Numbered from the stretch's first letter, positions 25,540 through 34,315 are shown. The stretch: 64,000 nt of DNA from UM-FILTER-47-13 sp964445195 (GCA_964445195.1 CAYUKA010000004.1:60674-124673), one strand, 5' to 3'. A program made the numbers and translations. The notes: generated from the sequence alone by a model not told the origin.

Positions 25540-26430
25540 TCAGAAGACAGGCGATTCCGCGCATAGATCATCGATGACCCGCCGCTTCCGAAGCGCCTCG
25601 GCACTGTCATAATCATCCAGAGGAACCAATGTAATCAGCGCTTTCCACAAAGCCCACCCGCGCGCCCGCGCCCATGTTTCATGATCGAGAGTGATATGCG
25701 CTTTAAATATCTCGCGGCTTTGCCCCGTCAGAAACGTCCAGGCCAGCACAAGGTCACAAGCCGGATCACCAACCCCCATACCGCCAAAATCAATAACCGC
25801 CGCCAGGCTACCGTCTTTGACGAGAATATTCCCGGCACTGAAATCGCCATGTATCCATGCCGGTTCGCCACGCCATTTGCTGCTGATGGCCGTTTCCCAC
25901 ACCGCCATGGCGCTATCGCCGTCGATAATGTCTTTAAGCGCAGCTATCGCGTCTGTTGTTTCGTCACTGTAAACAGACGGGCAAGCGCCCCGGTAAAAGT
26001 TATGAGACCCGGCCGCCGGGCCGCCGGGCAAATCAATCGTATGCAATTCGTTCAGAAAACGCGCACTATCTGCAGCAAACCACTCCAGCGCAATGTTTTC
26101 CAGAGTATCTGCGTTTTTGCCCTCTAGCCATCGATAGACCGACCAATACCAAGGATAGTCATTTGAGGGCTGGCCCATAGCCAAAGGTTCAGGAATCCGG
26201 ACAGACAAACGCGGTGCCAGCCGGGGCAACCATTCCTGTTCTATACGCACTTTCCGGGCATACCGTTCCGCGCTCGGCAGCCGGACAGACATCTCATCGC
26301 CAAGGTGGAACGTCCTGTTATCCCATCCGCTTAATTCAACCGGCCTGACCGGCAAATGGCTCCATTGCGGGAATTGCTCTGACACAAGCGCCCTGACAAG
26401 GGGTACATCAATTTTAATAGGCTCTGACAT
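25540..26430 (-). CDS. aminoglycoside phosphotransferase-family protein
   Basis: A 296-residue kinase-like enzyme of the APH/choline-kinase superfamily. The catalytic loop is WIHGDFSAGNILV (with the Asp base) and the metal loop is IDFGGMGVGDPACDL. The N-lobe has LSGWDNRTFHLGD and the basic Lys-containing strand VRIEQEW. The sequence resembles chromosomal APH-family proteins annotated as aminoglycoside or macrolide kinases, most of which have not been shown to confer resistance. Substrate is therefore open. Confidence 0.88.
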   Translation of the reverse strand: MSEPIKIDVPLVRALVSEQFPQWSHLPVRPVELSGWDNRTFHLGDEMSVRLPSAERYARKVRIEQEWLPRLAPRLSVRIPEPLAMGQPSNDYPWYWSVYRWLEGKNADTLENIALEWFAADSARFLNELHTIDLPGGPAAGSHNFYRGACPSVYSDETTDAIAALKDIIDGDSAMAVWETAISSKWRGEPAWIHGDFSAGNILVKDGSLAAVIDFGGMGVGDPACDLVLAWTFLTGQSREIFKAHITLDHETWARARGWALWKALITLVPLDDYDSAEALRKRRVIDDLCAESPVF

Positions 26431-26517
26431 CCTGCTGCAAAAACCCGTCTTTCCGTTGAAGCGATCCTGTAGACGCTAGCACTCAGAACGTTCCGGCACC
26501 ACCATAACAATACACGC

Positions 26518-26553
26518 CTGCCACCTTTCCCCTTTTCAGGGTCCGGGTGGCAG
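26518..26553. terminator. hairpin downstream of the membrane-protein gene
   Basis: CTGCCACC (26518-26525) and GGTGGCAG (26546-26553) form an 8-bp stem with further complementary CCCC/GGG inside, 30 bases past the stop of the 294-aa gene on its own strand. There is no clear T-run, so it may be a processed 3' end or a weak terminator of the five-gene locus. Confidence 0.4.
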
Positions 26554-26582
26554 ACGGTTTCCCGGCCGGGCGCGCGCGGTCG

Positions 26583-27467
26583 TCAGGACGGCGCCATACC
26601 GGGTTGTACAGTCGCAGGCGCCGCTGGCGCAGGAGCCACGGGAGCGACGATTTCCTGAACATCCACATCGACATCACCCGGCGTTACCGCATCGCCAAGA
26701 GGATTGCCGTTCATATCGACACGCGTACAGGAAATATCAAGCAGTTCCGGGTAAATTTCGAAGTTCTGCATGGCTTTCTCGTAAACGGTACCGTAAATCG
26801 TGACATCGCACTGATTGTTTGAATCGGGCGACACCGTACCAACGAGCTTTTTCGGAATATGCAGTGACCCGTCATTGAACAGGCTGTAGAGATGCCGTGC
26901 AAAACTCTTCTCAACATTGTAATACACGGCATCCTCCGTACCGCAATCGCCAAGCGTATCGCACCCTTTCACTGAGTAGGTGTTGTCACCGTGCGAAACG
27001 ACTGTGTGCAGGTAAACGGTATCATCCCGAATAGTCGACGCCATGATCCCTCCTTCAACCGCAAGATTGAACGTAGGGACGACAGCCATCGCCGCCGCCG
27101 CGGTAAATGCCAGAACCAGCCCTGCTTTACGGGGCGCAAAGCGCCGTTCACCATCATCGCCATCCTTATAGGCGAAACGGCTCCAGACCTTGTCCATATA
27201 CTGGCGATAACCCCAGGCGAAAGGCGGACTGACGGCGTTCCAGACCGGCCGGCCCACCGTATCCCACGCCTGTTTCGCCACCGATACGGCGTTGTAGGTA
27301 AAATTACCTAACCAGCGCAACCCCTGCAAAGTCTGTTTTAAGCCCTGGACAGCGTTATCGTTCGGGTTGTCCAGTGCGGTTTCGGCCCGTTCAGACCCCT
27401 GATCGGCCTCCCTGTCCAGCTTCGCCAGTCTCTTCAGTAGCAGGTCTTCTTTTCCCTGTTTAGCCAT
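26583..27467 (-). CDS. single-span membrane protein of the ClpB-like locus
   Basis: A 294-residue bitopic protein of unknown family. The first ~110 residues are charged and helical (cytoplasmic), a transmembrane helix covers about 115-133 (LVLAFTAAAAMAVV), and the remaining part is probably periplasmic with four cysteines (KGCDTLGDCG, NNQCDV, ISCTRV) suited to two disulfides. The tail is a flexible Pro/Ala linker. Its ribosome site (AGGGAGG) lies on the stop codon of the AAA+ gene, so the two are translationally coupled. This geometry suggests it anchors the ATPase or its partner at the inner membrane and senses or acts outside. Confidence 0.8.
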   Translation of the reverse strand: MAKQGKEDLLLKRLAKLDREADQGSERAETALDNPNDNAVQGLKQTLQGLRWLGNFTYNAVSVAKQAWDTVGRPVWNAVSPPFAWGYRQYMDKVWSRFAYKDGDDGERRFAPRKAGLVLAFTAAAAMAVVPTFNLAVEGGIMASTIRDDTVYLHTVVSHGDNTYSVKGCDTLGDCGTEDAVYYNVEKSFARHLYSLFNDGSLHIPKKLVGTVSPDSNNQCDVTIYGTVYEKAMQNFEIYPELLDISCTRVDMNGNPLGDAVTPGDVDVDVQEIVAPVAPAPAAPATVQPGMAPS

Positions 27468-27478
27468 TTTGTCCTCCC

Positions 27479-29824
27479 TTAGCTTGGCATGAATTGTCTG
27501 TTTGCAACGTCCCGGGCAGAGTCAGCGCCCGGCGCGTGCCCAGCATCGGCTTTGGCCGCCGGATGAACCGTGACCTGACCTTTGCTTTCGTCATAGTCGA
27601 TCTTGATCGTGCCTTCGGCGCTGTCATCGAACAGCAGCGTTCTGGCAATCGCGGGTTTGATCGTGCTCTTGATATGGCCGACGATCCCCCGTGCACCCTG
27701 TACCGGGTCGTAGTGGTCGCGGCACATCGCAGCGATATCGCTATCGTCGATCGTCACCTCAAGACCGGGACGGCTGGCTTCAACCATCCGATTCAGCTTG
27801 TTGATATCGCGGGCGGCAATTTTCTCAATCACCGGCAGTCCCAGCTTGTCAAAGCACACGATATTGCGCCGGCCGTTAAAACGGTTCAGCAACTCCGGCG
27901 GCAGTTCCTTGTCGAGGTCATCAAGAGCCTGTTCCTTGGCGAGATCAAAGTCACTTTCATTAAGGAAATGCTCCTTACCAACGTTAGAGGTCATGATGAT
28001 GATCGAGTCGCTGAACGATACGGTCAGGCCCCGGTTATCGGTCAGGCGCCCGTCATCCAGAACCTGCAGCAGGATCAGGAAGATATCCGGATGTGCCTTT
28101 TCGATTTCATCGAACAGGATAATCCGGCGCGGATTTCGCCGCATTTCATTGGTCAGGATACCGCCGGCCTCGTAACCCTCGTAGCCCGGAGGCGCCCCGA
28201 TCAGCTTCGCCAGCGCGTGCTTCTCCTGATATTCCGACATATCGAAACGCAGCAAAGCTTTCTCATCATCCAGAAGTTCGGACGCCAGCGCCTTGGCCAG
28301 TTCGGTCTTACCAACACCTGACGGGCCCAGATACAGGAACGCGCTCTGCGGTTTATCAGGATCCTGAAGACCGGCCTTGGCGATCAACACCTCATCGGCC
28401 AGCTTCGCCACGGCTTCATCCTGGCCCCAGACCCGGTTGCCGAGATTGGCTTCCAGATTCTGCAGCTTCGCCTTCTCGTTCTGGGTCAGCTTGCTAACCG
28501 GAACGCCCGATATCGCGCTGAACTCGCCGAGCACGTGCTCTTTGGAAAGCTCCAGACCGTCATTAATTTCGGCTGTCAGACCTTCGAACTTTGCTTTGGT
28601 TTCCCCGGCAATGCCCTGGTAAGTCCGTATTTTGTCGCGGATCGCATTGACCTCATCCGAACCGAAATTGCCCTGCTGCATGGCGCTGGACATCCGGCTC
28701 AGGAACGCCTGTCTTTCACTCGCTGTCGCCGGCACAACATCATCATCGTCATTGCCTGCCGCTTCGGCGGCTTTACGCTGTTCCTCTTCAGCAGCAAGCT
28801 GGGCCTGCAACTCGTCTTCAAGATCACGGATCATTTCCTCTGCCTTGCGCAGGTCTTTATAGATGCCCTTGATCTCTTTCTGGCGCGTAGCCCATTCCGT
28901 CTCGATCCCGTCAATATCCTGCGCGAGCGACTCCCTGAGAGCCTCCAGCTCAGAGCGTGATTTCCCGCCCTGCTCCTCGGAGTAATCCGGATCTTCAAGC
29001 GCCGTTGTCACTGAAGCCAGGCGCTGATCCAGTTCATCCAGACGCGGGTCACGGCCATGAGCCGCCATCCGGTACGAAGTCAGCGCCCGGTCAAGCAGCG
29101 TCAGTGACCGCTCCGGCTGTGCCCGACTCAGGCCCAGATCGCGGACCCGGTACTTGTTCGTCAGCTCAAGCGCCGCGGACACTGCTTCATCTGAAATGGC
29201 AATGTGATGGTGACTTTGCAGCCGCTTGGCCGCGGTCTTCACGATCTCTTCAAGGGACTCCGCATCCGGCTCCTGAATATCGAGCAGCGTGTAGTTCTCT
29301 TTCATATCTGAGTGACATTTCAGAACCAGCTCCAGATCTTCGTCCCGCGTTTCAAACACGGCCTGGAATTTCTTCTGCTTGATTTCCCGCATCAGGCTGT
29401 TGATCAGGTTACTGCAGCCGTTATTGCGGGCGCCCTCGATAAAGTCGCGCATATCATCAATAATCAGGACCGTGTCCGGGTAGCGCGACAGAGTCTTTAG
29501 CATCCGCTGAAAACCCTTATTGATTTCCGAAGGATCACCGGAGGCAAACAGCCCGTCCGTATCAAGGAAATAGAAGCGCTTGCTGACCAGGTCGTAAGGC
29601 GCATCAGGCTGATCCTTGCTGGCCTGCAGACCCATGCAGATCGCGGAACAGCCAACCCCGCCGGCCCCGACCAGCAGCACACTGTTGGCCCGCTTTCTCA
29701 TCAAAACCTTGGTCAGCCTGTCGAGGTCTTTTTCCCGCCCGACCAGCTCGAACTCGGGCATTTTGTCCAGGTAATCCCGGCCTCTGACCAGGTAATCCTG
29801 TGTATTTGCAATTGCGTCAGTCAT
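27479..29824 (-). CDS. ClpB-like AAA+ ATPase with a degenerate first ATPase site
   Basis: A 781-residue two-ring AAA+ protein related to ClpA/ClpB but without the ClpN domain. AAA-1 (about 25-250) has GAGGVGCS (53-60), where the Walker A lysine is replaced by C59, and a Walker B LIIDDMRD lacking the usual Glu. A coiled-coil middle domain spans about 285-355, with an acidic stretch NDDDDVV after it. AAA-2 is intact: GPSGVGKT (500-507), Walker B ILFDEIEK (569-576), pore loop GAPPGYEGYEAGG (Y548-like aromatic kept, Val to Glu in the middle), and PELLNRFNG for the sensor-2/arginine region. The AAA-1 pore loop of ClpB (GAKYRGEFE) is absent. It is thus a half-active unfoldase or a remodelling factor. 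True ClpB is encoded separately at 37991. Ribosome site GGGGAGG. Middle gene of a five-gene run. Confidence 0.92.
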   Translation of the reverse strand: MTDAIANTQDYLVRGRDYLDKMPEFELVGREKDLDRLTKVLMRKRANSVLLVGAGGVGCSAICMGLQASKDQPDAPYDLVSKRFYFLDTDGLFASGDPSEINKGFQRMLKTLSRYPDTVLIIDDMRDFIEGARNNGCSNLINSLMREIKQKKFQAVFETRDEDLELVLKCHSDMKENYTLLDIQEPDAESLEEIVKTAAKRLQSHHHIAISDEAVSAALELTNKYRVRDLGLSRAQPERSLTLLDRALTSYRMAAHGRDPRLDELDQRLASVTTALEDPDYSEEQGGKSRSELEALRESLAQDIDGIETEWATRQKEIKGIYKDLRKAEEMIRDLEDELQAQLAAEEEQRKAAEAAGNDDDDVVPATASERQAFLSRMSSAMQQGNFGSDEVNAIRDKIRTYQGIAGETKAKFEGLTAEINDGLELSKEHVLGEFSAISGVPVSKLTQNEKAKLQNLEANLGNRVWGQDEAVAKLADEVLIAKAGLQDPDKPQSAFLYLGPSGVGKTELAKALASELLDDEKALLRFDMSEYQEKHALAKLIGAPPGYEGYEAGGILTNEMRRNPRRIILFDEIEKAHPDIFLILLQVLDDGRLTDNRGLTVSFSDSIIIMTSNVGKEHFLNESDFDLAKEQALDDLDKELPPELLNRFNGRRNIVCFDKLGLPVIEKIAARDINKLNRMVEASRPGLEVTIDDSDIAAMCRDHYDPVQGARGIVGHIKSTIKPAIARTLLFDDSAEGTIKIDYDESKGQVTVHPAAKADAGHAPGADSARDVANRQFMPS

Positions 29825-29905
29825 TTTAGGTACCTCCCCTAATGGCGGGCTGTCGCCTGCCGTTAAAATTCCTGTAAGTGTTTTGTGTTAACGTTTTGCG
29901 GCGCC

Positions 29906-29933
29906 GGGGGAGGCGGTTTACAGCCCCTCCCCC
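29906..29933. terminator. GC hairpin between the coiled-coil and AAA+ genes
   Basis: GGGGGAGG (29906-29913) pairs with CCTCCCCC (29926-29933) around a 12-base loop in the 122-bp gap after the coiled-coil gene. There is no T-run, so it may reduce read-through or protect the upstream mRNA 3' end, giving different levels of the two proteins. Confidence 0.5.
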
Positions 29934-29946
29934 TTTGCCTGTCGGT

Positions 29947-31656
29947 TTAAAGGTTCAGGCCGGCGAACTTGGCAGCGGCACCAGCCGTACCTCCCGCATT
30001 GTCCTGTTCCTTCGCCGGTTTCCCGCGGCTATCGCCCGCACCATCATGCATGACATCAGCCGTCGCGCCCTTCAGCTCCTTGATCGACTGTTCAAGATCA
30101 CGGGCGGTCTGCTCCATCTGGCCTTGCAGGACCTTGTTCTCCTCGATCGCAGCACGCGTGATCTCGGTCGCCTGGTCGCTGATGTCCTTGAAGCCGGCCA
30201 GCTTTTCGATCGCCTGTGCGAACTCGTCGTTCTGGATGTGCAGATTAGTGGCGTTCTTGATCGCTTCGCTCTGCGCAATCTCCTGCGTGATCCGGTTCAT
30301 ACCCTTAAGCGTGTTCTGGGTCGTGGTCCGGGCCTCGTTCAGGGCGGCAGACGATACCGCGGTCAGAACGGTGCTCAGGCGGCTTGCAACACCGGCAGTA
30401 CCGCTGGAGTGCATCTTGCGCGTGCTGTTGATCTGCTGCCTGTTGGTTTCCCGCATGGAACGGATGTTCAGGGCTTCTTCCTGAAGCTCGCCCAGCGTGC
30501 CGAGCGTGTCGACTTTCGACGAAGTCAGGCTCTCAACGTGCTCGTCAACGGCAACGCCCTTCTCTTCGCGGTCAAGACGATCAAGCGTGCTCTCGTCCTC
30601 GGCCTCGACCTTGAACTTTTCAGAGAGCGTACGGTTGACATTCTCGGCATCTTTAATGCCGTCGGAAATCACGGCGAAGATCTTGCTCATCTGGCCGTTT
30701 ACACTGCCGACATTGCCGATCTGGCCCCTGATCCCTTCCATATGTGTCAGAACGGATGCCGTCCGGTCGTCCATCGTATTGACGAAATTCAGCGCGGCCG
30801 AAACGAGTTGCTCCTGCCTTTCCTTATGCTCTTCCGAAGTCAGGTCCAGCAGCTCACGCAGCTTGTCCTTTTCGGCGGCAAATTCGGCGTACTTACTCTC
30901 CCGTTCTACAACCGTGCTTGTGATTTCGGTCTGCAAATCCCGGATGTCGCCGCGGATCCCGCGGATTTCTTCTTCTTTACGGGCGATGTCCTGCAGGGCG
31001 CTCTTTGTAATCCCGCCCATGCCGAACCACCCCTTCTCCTCACGCAGGGCAGCGATATCACCATTCAGGCGGCGAATATCCCGCTGATAGCCGTCAATCT
31101 TGCCTTCCTGCTCTTCACGCAGCTTGGCAATACGCTCTTCTTCAGCCTTATCCTCCTGGATTTCCTTGAAGATATCGTACATCGCACCGTCACTGGCCAT
31201 GTTCAGCTTGTTCACGGCCTCGATAATTTCGACCAGCGGCGTAATCATGCTCTCGAAATCAAGAAGCGACTGGTTCATATCCTCGAAGACCTTCTGCAGC
31301 TCACCGAATGTTTCGGTATCGGACAGGCGGATGATCTCCTTGGACATTTCCTTACGGTATGCCATCAGGAACTCTTTGAACTGCTCGAACGATGCCAGCT
31401 TGGCCGCATTCTCTTCCTTGGACAGCGTCTCGTCATAAGCCAGCGCCTGTGCGACCGCCTTCTGTTTTTCTTCGGGCGCCGCATCAGATTGCATGACAAT
31501 CTGGTGGAAGGGATTTGCCTCGATATCGGCAAACTTCTCGGTTAGCGGCGTCTCCTTCGCCTCCTCTTGTGCGGTTGCACGTGTTTTGCTTTTGCGGCCG
31601 TACTTCTCGACCGCCTCTTCGGCATAAGTTTTTGCTACTTTTGCACTTGTAGACAT
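29947..31656 (-). CDS. long coiled-coil protein, TelA-like
   Basis: A 569-residue cytoplasmic protein dominated by coiled coil (about 90-300 and 350-545), rich in Glu, Lys and Ala. The C-terminal part has ALNIRSMRETNRQQI, then TVLTAVSSAALNEARTTTQ and a run ending EITRAAIEENKVLQGQMEQ, which follows the layout of TelA/KlaA (toxic-anion resistance) proteins; the match is a pattern judgement, not an alignment. A short WFGMGG sits between helices. There is no membrane segment. A strong AGGAGG precedes the ATG at 31654-31656. It is followed by the ClpB-like gene. TelA and TerD families often occur in the same stress loci, which supports the linkage made here. Confidence 0.75.
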   Translation of the reverse strand: MSTSAKVAKTYAEEAVEKYGRKSKTRATAQEEAKETPLTEKFADIEANPFHQIVMQSDAAPEEKQKAVAQALAYDETLSKEENAAKLASFEQFKEFLMAYRKEMSKEIIRLSDTETFGELQKVFEDMNQSLLDFESMITPLVEIIEAVNKLNMASDGAMYDIFKEIQEDKAEEERIAKLREEQEGKIDGYQRDIRRLNGDIAALREEKGWFGMGGITKSALQDIARKEEEIRGIRGDIRDLQTEITSTVVERESKYAEFAAEKDKLRELLDLTSEEHKERQEQLVSAALNFVNTMDDRTASVLTHMEGIRGQIGNVGSVNGQMSKIFAVISDGIKDAENVNRTLSEKFKVEAEDESTLDRLDREEKGVAVDEHVESLTSSKVDTLGTLGELQEEALNIRSMRETNRQQINSTRKMHSSGTAGVASRLSTVLTAVSSAALNEARTTTQNTLKGMNRITQEIAQSEAIKNATNLHIQNDEFAQAIEKLAGFKDISDQATEITRAAIEENKVLQGQMEQTARDLEQSIKELKGATADVMHDGAGDSRGKPAKEQDNAGGTAGAAAKFAGLNL

Positions 31657-32320
31657 GAAAGCCTCCTCTTTGCTTTTTTCAAGTAATAAAAATCTTTTAC
31701 TGATAAAAACTTTATCAGCACTTAAATTTTACTTTAGTTTAGATACAACTCTCCCGCCCCCGGCTTGCGCCGCGGCTTCAGGCAGGATCACGCCTGCACA
31801 TTGTCTATGGCGGGAAAAACACGATCAGCTTTACGAGCTGTCGAAGATAAATACGATCATAAGTAACCTCCCTGTTTCATTTTTATTAGACACAAAACAT
31901 CCCTTGCCACCGGCACAAGCACCGGAGATCAAAAGAAACCTTTTCAAAGCTGATGGAGAAAAACCTGAGATAACAAGCTGTTAAAGCGCAGGATTAAACC
32001 CCCGTGCGGCGCAAGGCCGACGCGTTAGCTTGTTCGTCGTTTATCTTGAGATTGTATAGCAGCCGCCGCAGGCGAGCCTGGTATGTAACGAAGCATCAAA
32101 TCTCTCCCTTTTAAGTCCTTCACAAATGCGAAAGCACCGGTTTCCCTACGCCTTCACACCTATAAAAACCGAAAGGAATGGGGTTTACTGCAATCTGCGT
32201 CCCGCTTCATTTTCGTATTTATACTTATTTTTTATTTGTTTTTTTACTTAGTGTCAACAAAATAAATTCGAAAGTGGTTTTTTCGAGACAGACTGTGACG
32301 AAAGATGTGATGAAAACGGC
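31657..32320. other. 664-bp gap inside the five-gene locus
   Basis: No convincing gene is seen on either strand. Nearest the coiled-coil gene (31657-31760) the DNA is AT-rich and carries a perfect 8-bp inverted repeat at 31700-31718, a likely regulatory zone. The middle (31740-32100) is GC-richer with scattered short hairpins, e.g. GCAGG/CCTGC near 31780. The last part (32100-32320) is AT-rich again. It may hold a promoter, a leader or a small RNA; none can be shown here. Confidence 0.6.
31700..31718. promoter_or_regulatory. palindrome upstream of the coiled-coil gene
   Basis: CTGATAAA and TTTATCAG with a three-base centre, 44 bases before the ATG of the 569-aa gene. A perfect AT-rich inverted repeat here looks like an operator for a dimeric regulator, though a hairpin in the leader is equally possible. 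Confidence 0.45.
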
Positions 32321-33730
32321 TTATTCACCCGGTGCAGGAGCAGCTGCAGGATCTTGCGGCGGCTGCTCTGGGGCTGGTGCCGGCGAATCGCCAGCAGGCG
32401 CGGCCGGACCGCCGCTTTGCTGGTCACCCTGTGGCGAAAGCACGCCGGACAATGATGTGCCGAACGCTTCCATAATCTCATTGAGTTGCGGCAGAAATTG
32501 CTGGATGAATCCGAGAAAAGCCTCAACAAGGCCGGACACCATCTGTCCGAACTCCGGCCCGAGAAGTTGAGTCGCAACCTCAGTCATGCCGTTACTGACG
32601 GTCATAAAGCGTGAAAACATATCAAGCTGGGCAACGGCCTCGTTCGGATTTTCGCGGAACTGCGTTACAAACGTATCAACCAGCCCCGGCTTCGTGTGAA
32701 TGGCATCGGCAGCCGCGCTAAAGAAATTATCGTTCTGCATTGCCTGTGAATGTACAGCATCGAGAAATGCGATGCTCTGCTGCGGCGCCTGATCGAAGCT
32801 ACCGAGCATATCCTGAAAGACCTCGCGCAAGCCCTCGTGATCACCAGCCGCCTGCAGAAACTCGGTATAGCCGGGGCGATCAATGATCTGGTTCATCTTG
32901 AGGAAAAAGTCCGGGTCCTGCGCGGCCAGCCCTTCAAGTTGTGCCAGTTTCTGCGCCAGAAAGTCCGGATCTGGATCAGCCGCGCCGCCCGCCATAATAT
33001 CCATGAACGCAGTGCCTAACGTTTCATTTGTCGCCAGCCTGCCAACAAACTCCTCAAATCCGGCCGGCAATTCCGGCTCGGGCGCTGCGGGTGTTGCGGC
33101 GTCATCCGGGGCTGGCGGTTGCTCGGCCTCGGCCTCAACCTCAACATCGTCCCCGGCCGTAACATCCGCACCGCCGGCACTCTCATCGACCGCCGCGCTT
33201 TCATCAGCGACTGGCGTTTCAGGCACCGGCGCTCCCTCATCTACAACAGCCTCATCACCGGTCGCTTCTGATGTTTCCGGTGTCTCATCATCCGCTACAA
33301 CATCTTCTACCGCTGCCGGAGGTTCTGGTTCTGATTCTGGCTGCGGTTCCGGCTCAGGCTCTGACACAGCGGCTGGCGCGGCTTCTGCGCCAACACCCAA
33401 TATAGAGGCAATGTCCTGCGGACTTTGCCCGATCGTATCGATATTATCGATCAGTGCCTGCGGATCGGCTATTACCGCGGCTGAAATGCCGTCCAAGGAC
33501 TCTTGCTCCATACCCGCGAGCACTGTCATAACTTCCGGGTTGGCCCTTATCGCCGCCTTGATCTCGTCAGACGCGCTTTTCAAAGTTTCGTTACCGCTAG
33601 CCTGCTGCTGCAGGTCTATAAACCACCTTTCCAGATGAGGCGTTTCTATCAGTTCCTGGGCCGCTTCCGCGCCCACAAATTCTTCATAAAGAGGCTGTTT
33701 CATCCATACCGGGAAGTTACTGATATCCAT
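32321..33730 (-). CDS. protein with two helical regions joined by an acidic linker
   Basis: A 469-residue acidic protein of no known family. Residues 1-114 form helices (LYEEFVGAEAAQELIE, IRANPEVMTVLAGMEQESL), residues 115-222 are a low-complexity Glu/Pro/Ala/Asp linker, residues 223-420 are again helical with repeating motifs such as DPDFFLKMNQI, DQAPQQSIAFLDAV and NPNEAVAQLDMF, and a Pro/Ala/Gln tail follows. The segment VSGLVEAFLGFIQQFLPQL is hydrophobic enough to contact a membrane but is not a clear span. The ATG at 33728-33730 comes three bases after the stop of the 133-aa gene, so they are coupled. Role unknown; likely a scaffold of the locus. Confidence 0.8.
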   Translation of the reverse strand: MDISNFPVWMKQPLYEEFVGAEAAQELIETPHLERWFIDLQQQASGNETLKSASDEIKAAIRANPEVMTVLAGMEQESLDGISAAVIADPQALIDNIDTIGQSPQDIASILGVGAEAAPAAVSEPEPEPQPESEPEPPAAVEDVVADDETPETSEATGDEAVVDEGAPVPETPVADESAAVDESAGGADVTAGDDVEVEAEAEQPPAPDDAATPAAPEPELPAGFEEFVGRLATNETLGTAFMDIMAGGAADPDPDFLAQKLAQLEGLAAQDPDFFLKMNQIIDRPGYTEFLQAAGDHEGLREVFQDMLGSFDQAPQQSIAFLDAVHSQAMQNDNFFSAAADAIHTKPGLVDTFVTQFRENPNEAVAQLDMFSRFMTVSNGMTEVATQLLGPEFGQMVSGLVEAFLGFIQQFLPQLNEIMEAFGTSLSGVLSPQGDQQSGGPAAPAGDSPAPAPEQPPQDPAAAPAPGE

Positions 33731-33733
33731 AAT

Positions 33734-34135
33734 CTATACCTCCCCCGTCTCTTGATACGACATGTCGTCCGTTGTTCGTACAACGAGCGGCACGATGTAC
33801 AGGTCTTTCATGACCTCATCAACCTGATAAATGACATTGCCCTGCGAAGCCTGACGCATGTGTCCGGCAATCACCGGATCGACCGTCATGCCCAGATCAA
33901 GCATTGTGCCGTCATGACGGATAAAATCGAGCGTCGCCGCGCCCGGGTCGAATTCCATCCATTTAAGCTGCCCCGGAAACGGCCGGTCATGCATAACCCA
34001 TACCTGCCCCTTGGCATTGGCGACAAGGTCGACATTCATGCCCGCCGTCAGGCTCGTTACATTCTCAGGAAAGACCGGCGTCTCTTCCGCCGTTTTGATG
34101 ATACTGCGCCTATTAAAGGCTTTTATAAAATTCAT
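33734..34135 (-). CDS. small protein opening the ClpB-like locus
   Basis: A 133-residue soluble protein, probably beta-rich (LTAGMNVDLVANAKGQVWVMHDR, LKWMEFDPGAATLDFIRHDG). I do not recognise it. It has no signal peptide, and the ribosome site AAAGG lies before the ATG at 34133-34135. It is first of the five minus-strand genes, with its promoter in the AT-rich 180-bp gap shared with the divergent aminopeptidase gene. Its start (MNFIKAFNRRS) is basic and could bind a membrane or nucleic acid, but this is only a possibility. Confidence 0.7.
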   Translation of the reverse strand: MNFIKAFNRRSIIKTAEETPVFPENVTSLTAGMNVDLVANAKGQVWVMHDRPFPGQLKWMEFDPGAATLDFIRHDGTMLDLGMTVDPVIAGHMRQASQGNVIYQVDEVMKDLYIVPLVVRTTDDMSYQETGEV

Positions 34136-34315
34136 CTATGACACACCTTTATTACACACCACCGTACAGTCGCACTTTTTATATTTTTGGCTTACTGTGG
34201 TTATATAATAACATCGTTAACATAAAATTAAAAATTTGCGTTTTCCTCCCGCTATCCAAGCGTCTGGCATGATGTTATAATCGTCTTTCTTTTTAACGGC
34301 TTACCGGAAATAACC

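Noticed and set aside
29878..31545. A 555-codon open frame antisense to the coiled-coil gene
   Set aside because: It mirrors the coiled-coil gene, whose Glu/Lys/Ala-rich codons leave few stops on the other strand. No ribosome site or recognisable domain, and the sense frame has a strong AGGAGG start.
31655..31984. A 109-codon plus-strand frame in the 664-bp gap
   Set aside because: No ribosome site, overlaps the start region of the coiled-coil gene, and its composition is not gene-like.
32883..33638. A Ser/Ala-rich 251-codon frame on the plus strand
   Set aside because: It is the antisense image of the acidic linker of the 469-aa protein. Composition is explained by the repeats on the other strand.
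26583..34135. Type VI secretion system, since a ClpV-like AAA+ is present
   Set aside because: No TssB/C, Hcp, VgrG, TssK or TssM homologue is present, and the AAA+ lacks the ClpN domain found in ClpV.
19202..34135. Classic tellurite-resistance ter operon
   Set aside because: Only TerD domains and a tentative TelA-like protein are present. TerB, TerC and TerZ genes are not seen.
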